A stretch of 64,000 nucleotides of DNA from the NCBI RefSeq assembly GCF_003194565.2, contig NZ_QICH01000003.1, positions 434,001-498,000 on the forward strand. Direction: 5' to 3'. The notes beneath the pieces are model-generated. The model was not told the origin of the DNA, ran no database searches, and saw nothing but the letters and a program-made list of their open reading frames with translations. The DNA comes from Kangiella spongicola (GTDB lineage: Bacteria > Pseudomonadota > Gammaproteobacteria > Enterobacterales > Kangiellaceae). Shown here piece by piece: positions 1-10,244 of this stretch. The first letter of the stretch is position 1. Each line of letters begins with the position of its first letter. The position numbers and the translations under genes are program-made.

Positions 1-1
1 A

Positions 2-1759
2 CAAAAGGTCACCGCTGAAGATGCGGCTACCTTTGTAGCTGATGCAGAAAAGCAATTAACGGAAATCGCAGAATATGCAGCTCGTATTGCATGGGTTAAC
101 GCAAACTTCGTTACTCATGACACCACGGCACTCAATGCGCAAGTTGGCGAAGAGTACACAAAGCTTGGCGTTGAACTCGCTAATAAAGCTAAAAAATTCA
201 ACGGTCTAGACCTTCCTTACGACGTTAATCGTAAGATTGAAATGATTAAGCTTGGTTTAACACTGCCAGCACCAGCTGATGCAGAAAAAACTAAAAAACT
301 GGCTCAAATCACTTCTAAGTTAGACAGCATTTACGCTAAAGGCAAAAGCCCAGACGGCCGTAGCTTAGGCGAGTTAAGCCAAGTATTGCGTGAATCACGC
401 GACGCTGACGAGCAGTTAAAGGCTTGGACAGGCTGGCGCGAAATTTCTAAAGAAATGCGTCCTCTGTATCAGCAAATGGTCGAAATCGCTAACGAAGGTT
501 CGAAAGAACTCGGTTACGCCGACACAGGTACTATGTGGCGTTCGAAGTACGACATGCCAGCTGACGACTTTGCGACCGAAATGGATCGTCTATGGGGCCA
601 AGTAGAGCCACTTTACACTGCCCTACACTGCCACGTACGTGCTGAGTTAAACGAGGAATATGGTGATGACGTTGTTGCAACGGACAAGCCAATTCCAGCG
701 CATCTTTTAGGCAATATGTGGGCGCAACAGTGGGGCAATATCTACGATATCGCTGGTCCAAAAAATGCTGGTAAAGGTATCGATATTGACCCTATCCTAC
801 GTAAACACTATGGCGTTGATAAAGACGAAGTGAGCCACGAAGAAAAAGAAGTAGCGGTTAAGAAAATGGTTAAAACTGCTGAAAACTTCTTCTCTTCTCT
901 TGGTTTCGCGCCACTACCAGAAACTTTCTGGGAGCGTTCGTTATTCGTAAAACCACGTGATCGAGATGTTCAATGTCATGCTAGCGCATGGGATATCGAT
1001 AACGAAGAAGATATTCGTATTAAAATGTGTACGGAAATTAACGGTGAAGATTTCCAAACAGTACACCACGAGCTAGGCCACAACTACTATCAGCGTGCTT
1101 ATAAAGATCAGTCTATCTTCTATAAAGGCAGCGCGAACGACGGTTTCCATGAAGCTATCGGTGACACAGTGGCTCTATCTATTACACCAAAGTACTTGAA
1201 GCAAATTGGTCTGATTGACGAAGAGCCAGACGCAAGCGCTGATATTGCACTATTAATGCGCTCGGCATTAGATAAAGTCGCTTTCTTACCATTCGGCTTA
1301 ATGGTTGACCAATGGCGCTGGAAAGTATTCAACGGTGAAATCTCGCCAGAAGAATACAACCAAGGCTGGTGGGAATTACGTGAAAAATACCAAGGTATCG
1401 AAGCGCCAGTAGCACGTACTGAAGATCACTTCGACCCAGGTGCGAAATACCACATTCCAGGAAACACACCATACTCACGTTACTTCCTAGCACACATCCT
1501 ACAGTTCCAGTTCTACCGTGAAATGTGTGACATGGCAGGCAACGAAGGCCCACTTCACCGCTGCTCGTTCTACGGCAACAAAGAAGTCGGCGATAAGTTA
1601 ATCAAGATGTTAGAAATGGGCTCATCACGTCCATGGCCTGACGCGCTTGAAGCTATGACCGGTAGCCGTGAAATGGATGCGACAGCAGTACTTGAGTATT
1701 ACGCACCACTAAAAACATGGTTAGACGAGCAAAACAAAGACCGCAACTGCGGCTGGTAA
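2..1759 (+). CDS. M2 family peptidyl-dipeptidase (ACE-like), 5' truncated by window edge
   Basis: Zinc dipeptidyl carboxypeptidase related to angiotensin-converting enzyme, which removes C-terminal dipeptides from oligopeptides; bacterial members are normally exported. The zinc motif HELGH is encoded at 1067-1081, followed by HEAIGD at 1148-1165, which supplies the third zinc ligand (Glu). The frame is open without a stop from base 2, and the translated upstream part (TAEDAATF, IAWVNANFVTHD) is typical family N-terminal sequence. The ATG at 242 is therefore internal and the true start and signal peptide lie outside the window. The C-terminus is complete and a terminator follows. Family assignment is secure; export cannot be seen here. 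Confidence 0.95.
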   Translation, partial: QKVTAEDAATFVADAEKQLTEIAEYAARIAWVNANFVTHDTTALNAQVGEEYTKLGVELANKAKKFNGLDLPYDVNRKIEMIKLGLTLPAPADAEKTKKLAQITSKLDSIYAKGKSPDGRSLGELSQVLRESRDADEQLKAWTGWREISKEMRPLYQQMVEIANEGSKELGYADTGTMWRSKYDMPADDFATEMDRLWGQVEPLYTALHCHVRAELNEEYGDDVVATDKPIPAHLLGNMWAQQWGNIYDIAGPKNAGKGIDIDPILRKHYGVDKDEVSHEEKEVAVKKMVKTAENFFSSLGFAPLPETFWERSLFVKPRDRDVQCHASAWDIDNEEDIRIKMCTEINGEDFQTVHHELGHNYYQRAYKDQSIFYKGSANDGFHEAIGDTVALSITPKYLKQIGLIDEEPDASADIALLMRSALDKVAFLPFGLMVDQWRWKVFNGEISPEEYNQGWWELREKYQGIEAPVARTEDHFDPGAKYHIPGNTPYSRYFLAHILQFQFYREMCDMAGNEGPLHRCSFYGNKEVGDKLIKMLEMGSSRPWPDALEAMTGSREMDATAVLEYYAPLKTWLDEQNKDRNCGW

Positions 1760-1790
1760 GTTTTGACTTTAGTCATACCGTAATAAAAGA

Positions 1791-1814
1791 AAGGCGCCGA
1801 TTGGCGCCTTTTTT
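1791..1814 (+). terminator. Rho-independent terminator of the M2 peptidase gene
   Basis: An 8-bp perfect stem AAGGCGCC/GGCGCCTT with loop GATT, followed by a run of T, 31 bases after the stop codon. Confidence 0.9.
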
Positions 1815-1866
1815 AACTTTTGAGTATAGTTACAGGAATCATACTTTAGAATGATGAGGAGTTTTT

Positions 1867-2616
1867 TTGATTATTAAGGATAATTCACAACTTATTGATG
1901 ATTTCAAAGGGTTGTTAAAAGGAAGGTTAGATGGAATCGATAAGCTTGACTCAAGTACGAACAATGGGCGTATATATAAGCAAATTCTCTATGTGTCATT
2001 CCTTGATTCTTTAGCAGCAAGTATTTATCCAGGCCGCAACAATAAGTCCAGGTTTCTAAGCTTAGTTAGAGAGTTTTCAAACTGGGAGTACGGAGAACGG
2101 GTTTGTTTATTACACTTAGGAAAGATGGTGACATTAGTTTCTGATCCAGAACTTGCTAAGTTAAGGACTTATGTATTAGCCAAGCTAAAAGAGTGGAGTC
2201 AGCAGCAACCTCTTAGAAAGGTGTTAATTCAAGATCTACCTCAAAAAAAAGAGATTCAGGAGTATTGGTCCAAAAGTAATAAAGAAAAAGGTATAAATTA
2301 TTGTTTAGATGATTTCACGCACATAAATCTATTATACCAGTTGCGAAATTCTTTAGTTCACCAGTTCCAATCTAAAGGAACTGAGCTTGGCACTCAAATC
2401 CCTGACCAGCCTTTCTATGAGTTTATCGTAACGATGGATAAAGAAAAAAACTTCATACCTCAAAAGATAGAGCTGGTTTACCCCACTAGTTTTCTGAAAA
2501 AATTAACTGACGAAACTTTCTGCAAAGTAATAAATTACTTTAAAAAAGGAAATTTAAACCCCTTTCCATATTATTACAGTGGCGATTATTCCCTCGAACA
2601 CTTAAATAATTCCTAG
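1867..2616 (+). CDS. hypothetical protein with HEPN-like RNxxxH motif
   Basis: Product of unknown function, 249 residues, soluble, Lys/Asn-rich and more AT-rich than its neighbours. Start is TTG, chosen because an AGGAG box (1857-1861) lies five bases upstream and no better codon is near. Near the C-terminus R160-N161-x3-H165 sits in a predicted helix (LLYQLRNSLVHQF), which matches the Rx4-6H signature of HEPN-type ribonucleases and nucleic-acid-binding domains. It has its own ribosome-binding site behind the M2 gene terminator and overlaps by a few bases the 3' end of the opposing hemolysin III gene. The HEPN assignment is motif-based inference only. A second orphan with the same motif is at 44748-45188. 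Confidence 0.6.
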   Translation: MIIKDNSQLIDDFKGLLKGRLDGIDKLDSSTNNGRIYKQILYVSFLDSLAASIYPGRNNKSRFLSLVREFSNWEYGERVCLLHLGKMVTLVSDPELAKLRTYVLAKLKEWSQQQPLRKVLIQDLPQKKEIQEYWSKSNKEKGINYCLDDFTHINLLYQLRNSLVHQFQSKGTELGTQIPDQPFYEFIVTMDKEKNFIPQKIELVYPTSFLKKLTDETFCKVINYFKKGNLNPFPYYYSGDYSLEHLNNS

Positions 2617-3305
2617 TAAACGTACAAATAAATCCCTAAGAAGTGGCACACGGCGCCGCCAAGGACAAAGAGATGCCATATGGCGTGGTTGTAGGGGATT
2701 TTGCGATCTGCTGCGTAGAATACGGTTCCTAAAGTGTAGGATAAACCACCGGCAAGAAGTAACCATAAAGCTCCTGGGGCGACTTTATCGAGCATTTCTG
2801 GTGCTGCGACGACGATAACCCAGCCCATTAAGATATATGTAATTAATGACACTCTTGGGAAGCGTTGTTTAAACTTTACTTTGAAAGTGACGCCGAACAC
2901 TGCTAACGCCCAAATCACACCAAATAAAGACCAGCCCCAGATTCCGTTTAGGCTAATTAAAACAAACGGTGTGTAAGTTCCGGCGATTAAAAAGTAAATC
3001 GCGCAGTGGTCCATTGTCTGAAAGGTTTTCTTGATATTTTCAGGTTGGAAACTGTGGTATAGCGTAGAGGTGGTAAAGAGCATGACTAAGCTCAGTCCAT
3101 ACACGATTCCACTGCCCAGCTTCCAGCCGTCGAATGGTTCTAGCGAGCTCATGATCATCATCGTCATGGCGGCGACACTGAGTAACGCTCCGATGGCATG
3201 GCTCATGGCATTGGCGATTTCTTCACCAATGCTATAAGTATGCTCTGTTAGCTCAACGTCTAGATGTGCTCTGGCGTGAGGTGTGTTGCTTTCTGGTTGA
3301 TTCAT
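2613..3305 (-). CDS. hemolysin III / TrhA family membrane protein
   Basis: Seven-transmembrane protein of the HlyIII (YqfA/TrhA, PAQR-related) family. Visible family marks are HAIGA in the first helix, YHSF, the DHCAIYFLIAGTYTPF segment, and a C-terminal HAIWHLFVLGG...CHF helix; the conserved His and Asp residues of the superfamily's metal site are present. The family role is poorly defined (membrane homeostasis; some members were reported as hemolysins). Two starts compete: ATG at 3305 with a weak GGA upstream, and an in-frame TTG at 3314 with AGG four bases upstream. I prefer the ATG. It converges on the HEPN-like gene and its stop overlaps that gene's end. Confidence 0.88.
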   Translation of the reverse strand: MNQPESNTPHARAHLDVELTEHTYSIGEEIANAMSHAIGALLSVAAMTMMIMSSLEPFDGWKLGSGIVYGLSLVMLFTTSTLYHSFQPENIKKTFQTMDHCAIYFLIAGTYTPFVLISLNGIWGWSLFGVIWALAVFGVTFKVKFKQRFPRVSLITYILMGWVIVVAAPEMLDKVAPGALWLLLAGGLSYTLGTVFYAADRKIPYNHAIWHLFVLGGAVCHFLGIYLYVY

Positions 3306-3339
3306 GGTGTCCAAAATACCTATTTTATACTTCTCAAAT

Positions 3340-5397
<2,058 letters not shown>

Positions 5398-5415
5398 TTA
5401 AAAAGCCGTGCTCCA

Positions 5416-5444
5416 AGTCTACTGGTATAACCAGTCTTGTGCAA
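5416..5444 (-). promoter_or_regulatory. fadH promoter with FadR-type operator in the spacer
   Basis: Reading toward fadH: -35 TTGCAC (5439-5444), 17-base spacer, -10 TAGACT (5416-5421). The dyad ACTGGT-ATA-ACCAGT (5421-5435) sits between the two boxes and matches the E. coli FadR consensus AACTGGTCNGACCAGTT at the TGGT...ACCA core. Bound repressor there would block polymerase. Promoter boxes and regulator identity are inferred. Confidence 0.6.
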
Positions 5445-5604
5445 TATTTCACGCCTCCGAAAAATAGGAAATTCAACAGCCAAAAAACGCACGAAAACAA
5501 CAGGTTATTATTTGGTTACATTTCTTTAGTAGTCATAAATCAAGCAAATTGGTTAGAATTAGCTCAACTTCGTAAAATTTAACTTGTAAAAGAAGGAATT
5601 AAAC

Positions 5605-7476
5605 GTGTCGAAACCCAATTCAATGATTGGTAGATTTTTTTACCGCATTTGGAAAACAGTTGATGTTGCTGGTCGTTTGCTGATCGGACTTATAGCAATC
5701 ACCATTTTGGTATTTATGGTTCGTGGCTGCGTTAGCGGTCCAGATTTACCGAAAGTTTCCGATGGTTCAGCCTTAATATTAAACCCAGCTGGTACTTTAG
5801 TTGAGCAAACAACTTATATGGACCCTATTGAGGAAGTTATTGCCGACGCACAGGGTACTAAAAGCCCTGAAACGTCTATGTACGACCTTTTGGATGCCAT
5901 TGAGTATGCTAAAAATGATGACAGCATTAGCGTTCTTGTTCTTCAAACCAACAACTTAACTGGCGCTTATGGCGGTATTAGTAAATTCCAGGATTTGCGC
6001 GAAGCGATTGAAGACTTCAAAACTACGGGTAAAAAAGTTATAGCCATTGGTGATTGGTATTCACAAGGCCAATACTACCTAGCCTCTTCTGCCGATGAGA
6101 TTTATATGAACCCTCAGGGTAGCATGATGTTTGAAGGTATGGCGCGCACAGGCACCTATTTTAAATCAGCTTTAGACAAATTGGGCGTAAACGTTCATGT
6201 ATTCCGAGTAGGTACCTTCAAGTCAGCGGTTGAGCCATTCATTCGTGACGATATGTCAGAAGCTGCAAAAGAAGCTAATATCGAGTGGCTTGGTGACTTG
6301 TGGCAAAGCATGAAGCAAGATATCGCTGCTTCACGTGATATGACTACTGCAGACATGGATAACTTCATTGAGAACTATCTAGAAATCCTAAAAGCCAATG
6401 ATGGTAATGGTGCAAAAGCGGCCGTTGAGAGTGGCTTTATTGATAAGCTCATTAGCCGTGCTGAGTTCCGTGATCTTATGATTAATCAAGTGGGCTTAAA
6501 CGATAAGCAAGACTCTTACAAAGCTATTGGCTTTAAAGACTACTTAAAAGCGCGTCGCCCTCTTATTGATATGCCAAGCAGCAAAGACAAAGTTGCAGTT
6601 ATTATCGCCAAAGGCGAAATCGTCGATGGTAGTCGCAAAGAAGGCACTATTGGTGGCGATAGCACTGCCCGCTTAATCCGTAAGGCTCGCCTAGACAATT
6701 CAGTGAAAGCGATTGTTATGCGCGTAGACAGCCCCGGTGGTAGTGCTTTTGCATCAGAAGTTATTCGTAGCGAATTAGTCCAGGCGCAAAAAGAAGGCAA
6801 AATCGTTGTAACTTCTATGGCTGGCATGGCTGCTTCTGGTGGTTATTGGATTTCTGCGACATCCGACGAAATTTGGGCACACCCTACTACCATTACTGGC
6901 TCTATCGGTATCTTTGGTATGGTTCCTACGTTTGAAGAGCCGCTAAACAAAATCGGTATTCACCGTGATGGTGTTGGCACTACTAAATGGGCGCGTTCAT
7001 TCGATGTTATGTCTGGCATCTCTGACGACCTAAAGGAAGTGATTCAGACCAATATCGAAAAAGGATATGACGACTTCCTAAGCCTTGTAGCCGAAGGTCG
7101 TGATATGACTAAAGCAGAAGTTGATGCAATCGCCCAAGGCCGCGTCTGGTCTGGTGAAGATGCTCACCGTCTAGGCTTGGTTGATAAGCTAGGCGACTTG
7201 GATGATGCTATTGATTCTGCTGCGAAGCTGGCAAATATCAGCGACTACGAAGTGCGTTTTGTAGAGCGTGAAATTTCACCGACTGAGCAAATGATCCGTG
7301 AAATCATGCAAAACACAGAAGCACAAGCAAGTATGCAGTCTGCGAGTAATCTATCGGCTAAAACTAACCCGATGATTCATGCTCTAGGTCAACAGTTGAA
7401 GGAAGTGTATACCTTAATTAACAACTACAATGACCCTAACCATGCTTACCTACACTGTATGTGTGAAGTAAAATAG
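5605..7476 (+). CDS. sppA: signal peptide peptidase SppA, 67K type
   Basis: Inner-membrane serine protease that degrades cleaved signal peptides. One N-terminal transmembrane segment (about residues 22-42) is followed by two tandem SppA/ClpP-like domains. The catalytic dyad is visible: K206 in FRVGTFKSAVEPF and S411 in AASGGYW, matching K209/S409 of E. coli; the DSPGGSA loop precedes the Ser. Length 623 matches the long double-domain form. The start is GTG with an AAGAAGG box at the right distance. It is a single gene divergent from fadH and ends at a strong terminator. Confidence 0.95.
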   Translation: MSKPNSMIGRFFYRIWKTVDVAGRLLIGLIAITILVFMVRGCVSGPDLPKVSDGSALILNPAGTLVEQTTYMDPIEEVIADAQGTKSPETSMYDLLDAIEYAKNDDSISVLVLQTNNLTGAYGGISKFQDLREAIEDFKTTGKKVIAIGDWYSQGQYYLASSADEIYMNPQGSMMFEGMARTGTYFKSALDKLGVNVHVFRVGTFKSAVEPFIRDDMSEAAKEANIEWLGDLWQSMKQDIAASRDMTTADMDNFIENYLEILKANDGNGAKAAVESGFIDKLISRAEFRDLMINQVGLNDKQDSYKAIGFKDYLKARRPLIDMPSSKDKVAVIIAKGEIVDGSRKEGTIGGDSTARLIRKARLDNSVKAIVMRVDSPGGSAFASEVIRSELVQAQKEGKIVVTSMAGMAASGGYWISATSDEIWAHPTTITGSIGIFGMVPTFEEPLNKIGIHRDGVGTTKWARSFDVMSGISDDLKEVIQTNIEKGYDDFLSLVAEGRDMTKAEVDAIAQGRVWSGEDAHRLGLVDKLGDLDDAIDSAAKLANISDYEVRFVEREISPTEQMIREIMQNTEAQASMQSASNLSAKTNPMIHALGQQLKEVYTLINNYNDPNHAYLHCMCEVK

Positions 7477-7497
7477 TGTTCAACGCATAGAAACACC

Positions 7498-7522
7498 AAA
7501 GGCAGCTTCGGCTGCCTTTTTT
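7498..7522 (+). terminator. terminator of sppA
   Basis: Nine-base stem AAAGGCAGC/GCTGCCTTT with a UUCG tetraloop and T-tract. The 250 bases after it, up to the porin terminator, show no gene or clear signal. Confidence 0.92.
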
Positions 7523-7770
7523 AATGCCCAGTAGTGTCAAAGAAACCCTGTCCGGTATTTTACTGTTGAGCATTCCAACCATTGGAGATCCCTACTGCCC
7601 CATATAAGCCTTTGTTTAGGCAGGAAAACTATAAAGTATAAGGTTTTTACCTTCTGCTTTTAGAAAGCACCTTAAGGCTTTTGCCATTGGACTTCCCGTA
7701 TAACAAGTACCTTTAACTTCCCTCTTTATTTAAAAACACAGTTCTACTTAGTGAATTTCCCTCGCGCACA

Positions 7771-7796
7771 AAAAAGCCGAGGACTAATCCTCGGCT
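7771..7796 (-). terminator. terminator of the putative porin gene
   Basis: Stem AGCCGAGGA/TCCTCGGCT with a four-base loop, followed on the minus strand by a T-tract (A-run 7771-7775 on the plus strand). Confidence 0.9.
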
Positions 7797-7825
7797 AAAT
7801 GACTAACTAACAGTTCGAACTAATT

Positions 7826-8641
7826 TTAGAATTGCGCAGTAAGACCGATAGTGTAAGTGTCGATATCAAAACCGCTGTCATCTTGTGATGAGTAAACGCC
7901 GTATAGCGAAATGTTTTGGTCGAAGAAGTGTCTAGCACCAATTTCATACAAATCGTTGTCGTCTAAAGATGCGAATACTGAAGTTGCTTTGCTGAAGTAG
8001 TAGCTAGCACCTAAAGACCAGTAGTTGTCCGCGTCTGTGTCTACGATCGAGAACTCAGCAGCTAAGTAATTGTCATCGCCTAGGTGCGTGAAGTACTTAG
8101 AAGACAAAGAAACAACGTCTGTGTCGTCATCAGTCGCTAAAGTGAAACCAATGTAATCAGTAGCGTTGATTTGGTGGTTGTAAGCAGCTGAGATGTTGTA
8201 AACCGTGTCACCTTCTTCAGGATCTACAGCATCAACGCGTACTAAGAAGTTATCGCTGAACAAGTAACCTAAAGTGAAGTCTGTTGGGTTGTTACCAAAC
8301 TTGTCGTCAGATAAACCAAGACCTAATAGGAAGTTGTTAACAAAGAACTCACCAGAAGCTTGAGTAACATAGTAATCACCTAAACCGATGTTGCTGTAAG
8401 AAGCTTCGATGTTGCTAACTTTGTTGATGTACTCAAACTCGTTGTAAGGACCTAACGCTTTCTTGTTATCGAAGAAGTACTGACCTTCTAGTGATAATGC
8501 ATCAACTGAACCGCCACCAGCGTCGATGTTGCTGTAAGACAATTCTGAGAACCATTGGTACTCGTTTGCTGATACTGACATTGAAGTTGATAGAATTGCA
8601 GCTGCTGTAAGTAATTTAAATTTCACCTTAAAAATCTCCAT
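7826..8641 (-). CDS. putative outer-membrane beta-barrel protein (porin-like)
   Basis: A Sec signal peptide (residues 1-25, cleavage likely after SVSA) is followed by about 245 residues with alternating polar and aromatic strands rich in Asp, Tyr, Phe and Ser. The sequence ends in ...LTAQF; a terminal Phe is the classical BAM recognition mark of outer-membrane barrels. Strand pairs such as NYWSLGASYYF and SLYGVYSSQDD look like 8-14 transmembrane beta strands. It is a single gene with its own terminator. Substrate and exact family are not recognisable to me; similar small putative porins are common in marine gammaproteobacteria. Confidence 0.72.
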   Translation of the reverse strand: MEIFKVKFKLLTAAAILSTSMSVSANEYQWFSELSYSNIDAGGGSVDALSLEGQYFFDNKKALGPYNEFEYINKVSNIEASYSNIGLGDYYVTQASGEFFVNNFLLGLGLSDDKFGNNPTDFTLGYLFSDNFLVRVDAVDPEEGDTVYNISAAYNHQINATDYIGFTLATDDDTDVVSLSSKYFTHLGDDNYLAAEFSIVDTDADNYWSLGASYYFSKATSVFASLDDNDLYEIGARHFFDQNISLYGVYSSQDDSGFDIDTYTIGLTAQF

Positions 8642-8957
8642 GTGTGTAGGTGTGTAGATAAGTGGCGCGGATTCTAATCAAAACAATTTCAGTGGTCAAC
8701 AAAATAATCGCAAATCACTCAGATATATTTTATATATTACATATCCGAAAGCATTCTTTATAAATTAATAAGTTAGGCTAATGAAAGTGTAATAAAAACG
8801 CTCAATAAATAGCCTGAAGGCAGCGGAAAGATAAAAATATCTAAGAATATAGATAAGTAAAAGTATTAAGAAAGACAGTTTGTATGAGGCAAAAGTTAAA
8901 GCGGGAGTAAGAATGGATTTCTGCCGCAAATTCTACATACACAAAATCTACAGACAT

Positions 8958-8984
8958 AAAAAAAGCAGCTCGAAAGCTGCTTTT
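8958..8984 (-). terminator. terminator hairpin downstream of the tRNA-Asp-like unit
   Basis: Stem AAAAGCAGCT/AGCTGCTTTT with loop CGAA, followed on the minus strand by a T-tract. It is a variant copy of the hairpin at 9150-9176. Confidence 0.8.
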
Positions 8985-8991
8985 AAAATAG

Positions 8992-9119
8992 TGGCGGAGC
9001 GGACGGGACTATCAATAACATCTTTGTTATTGACCACTGCGTGGTCATCGTCGCAGCGCTCCGTTGTTCAAAATCATTCCCGATGATTTTGTCGAACACC
9101 GCTCGCGGGTTCTCGCCCC
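8992..9119 (-). ncRNA. candidate tRNA-like RNA downstream of tRNA-Asp
   Basis: Reading on the minus strand, the unit opens with GGGGCGAG and closes with CCGCTCCGCCA, the 3' end of tRNA-Asp. GGGGCG pairs with CGCTCC (one G-U), so an acceptor-like stem with CCA can form although the tRNA body is absent. Inside are perfect hairpins: CCGC/GCGG, AAAATCAT/ATGATTTT, TGACCAC/GTGGTCA and CAATAACA/TGTTATTG. The plus-strand core at 9043-9063 recurs at the tRNA-Ser locus. Co-transcription with tRNA-Asp would need read-through of the hairpin at 9150-9176. No function is claimed. Confidence 0.5.
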
Positions 9120-9149
9120 GTTATTAACTGAAAGAAAATATACTGACAT

Positions 9150-9176
9150 AAAAAAAGCAGCCATAAGGCTGCTTTT
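9150..9176 (-). terminator. terminator or attenuator after tRNA-Asp
   Basis: Stem AAAAGCAGCC/GGCTGCTTTT with loop ATAA, then a seven-base T-tract on the minus strand, starting 8 bases after the CCA end. Confidence 0.88.
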
Positions 9177-9183
9177 AAAATAG

Positions 9184-9260
9184 TGGCGGAGCGGACGGGA
9201 CTCGAACCCGCGACCCCCGGCGTGACAGGCCGGTATTCTAACCAACTGAACTACCGCTCC
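9184..9260 (-). tRNA. tRNA-Asp (anticodon GTC)
   Basis: A 77-base cloverleaf read on the minus strand: acceptor GGAGCGG/CCGCTCC, D-arm with AGTTGGTTAG, anticodon loop CTGTCAC (GTC), T-arm with GGTTCGAGTCC, discriminator G and encoded CCA. A strong promoter lies upstream (9335-9363) and a terminator downstream. Confidence 0.98.
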
Positions 9261-9334
9261 ACTTTCTCTAGCATGTCACTGAAACTTGTTTGCTAGAGCT
9301 TTTTTTGTGTTGGCCTCATCGGTCAACGAGGCGC

Positions 9335-9363
9335 ATATTACTGCCCTTCTTAGATCTCGTCAA
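9335..9363 (-). promoter_or_regulatory. tRNA-Asp promoter
   Basis: -35 TTGACG (9358-9363), 17-base spacer, -10 TAATAT (9335-9340), then a GC-rich discriminator (GCGCC), as expected for a stringently controlled stable-RNA promoter. Confidence 0.75.
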
Positions 9364-9429
9364 CTCTTTTTTTAAATTTTATTTACTTTTTTTAAAAAAC
9401 GTTCAAAACACAAACAAAATGGCTAATTA

Positions 9430-9888
9430 TCAATCAGTTATAGCGATCCACTGGATAATTCGATCTTCAATTTCTTCTTCGTGAACATCGCGCTCACTGA
9501 CTAACTTTCCTTGTAAACTATGCCCTTCTTTGTGTATTAATTCAGGATCACCACTTAAAAGATGATGCCAACTAGGTAAATCCTCGCCTCGTGCGACGGT
9601 TTTATAGGCACAACTCTCAGGTAGCCAATAATAATCTTTCAGCGTTTGTGGCGTAATTTGCACACAATCTGGCACTTTACTCAAGCGATTCTCATAATCC
9701 GTACAACGGAGACTATCAGTATCAAGCAAACGACAAGCGACATCTGTTTGCATTAACATAGAGTCAGTTTCATCGAGATACTGAATGCGACAGCATTTAC
9801 CACAGCCATCACACAAAGATTCCCATTGCTCATGGCTCATCTCATATAACGGCGTATTTAGCCAGAATTTATTACTTGTATTGGTCAA
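9430..9888 (-). CDS. ycgN: YcgN family cysteine-cluster protein (UPF0260)
   Basis: Small cytoplasmic protein of the YcgN/YkgJ zinc- or iron-chelating family. The cluster C26-x2-C29-x2-C32-C33 is followed by further Cys residues in ACRLLDTDSLRCTDYE and near VPDC. Length 152 equals that of the E. coli protein; the biochemical role is unknown. It is the last gene of the fadD-rnd-ycgL-ycgN run, 13 bases after ycgL, an arrangement that resembles the rnd/ycgL/ycgN neighbourhood of other gammaproteobacteria. Confidence 0.92.
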   Translation of the reverse strand: MTNTSNKFWLNTPLYEMSHEQWESLCDGCGKCCRIQYLDETDSMLMQTDVACRLLDTDSLRCTDYENRLSKVPDCVQITPQTLKDYYWLPESCAYKTVARGEDLPSWHHLLSGDPELIHKEGHSLQGKLVSERDVHEEEIEDRIIQWIAITD

Positions 9889-9901
9889 TTCAACGCTCGA
9901 G

Positions 9902-10186
9902 TTAGCGAGATATAGGTGCTTTAGAGTTTGCTTCGATTAAACTTGCCAGCTCCTCTTGTGTGGGTGGCATTTGCAAAAAGTAACCCTCACTCTCAAGCTG
10001 TGCTTTAAGTTCAGTAATATCAACAAGAGCAAGCTTCTCGCGCTTATCTAAATCAATATGCATCACTAGCTCAGGCTCACCCCACACGCTTCTCAAGCCC
10101 TCAGGAAGCTCTTCAAAATCACTGTTATAGGGGATATACAAATAGGTATCAGGCTTTTTGGCGCTTTTATAAACACTGCACATCAT
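9902..10186 (-). CDS. ycgL: YcgL domain protein
   Basis: A 94-residue cytoplasmic protein with the whole YcgL domain: CSVYKSAKKPDTYLYI at the N-terminus, LPEGLRSVWGEPELVM in the middle, and a GYFLQMPP element before the variable tail. Function is not established. It lies 58 bases after rnd and 13 bases before ycgN, in the same direction. Confidence 0.93.
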   Translation of the reverse strand: MMCSVYKSAKKPDTYLYIPYNSDFEELPEGLRSVWGEPELVMHIDLDKREKLALVDITELKAQLESEGYFLQMPPTQEELASLIEANSKAPISR

Positions 10187-10244
10187 AGCGGTTATACTCT
10201 CTTAAGATTGTCTCTTTAATGTCGTCTAACCTAATCACTAGAGA

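Larger units (their letters stand above)
8953..9202 (-). repeat. 192-bp-period tandem duplication of the tRNA-Asp 3' end and terminator
   Basis: Bases 8953-9010 repeat 9145-9202 (58 bp each): terminator hairpin, a short linker, then 19 bases of the tRNA-Asp 3' end with CCA. The terminator stems differ by a compensatory pair (stem end CC/GG in one, CT/AG in the other), so the fold is conserved. This is the same arrangement as at tRNA-Ser. Confidence 0.85.

Noticed and set aside
242-1759. ATG at 242 as start of the M2 peptidase
   Set aside because: The frame is open upstream to base 2 and encodes family-typical sequence, so the ATG is internal.
9045-9245. Small minus-strand open frame across tRNA-Asp
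   Set aside because: It is a reading of the tRNA gene and its duplicated flank; no ribosome-binding site.
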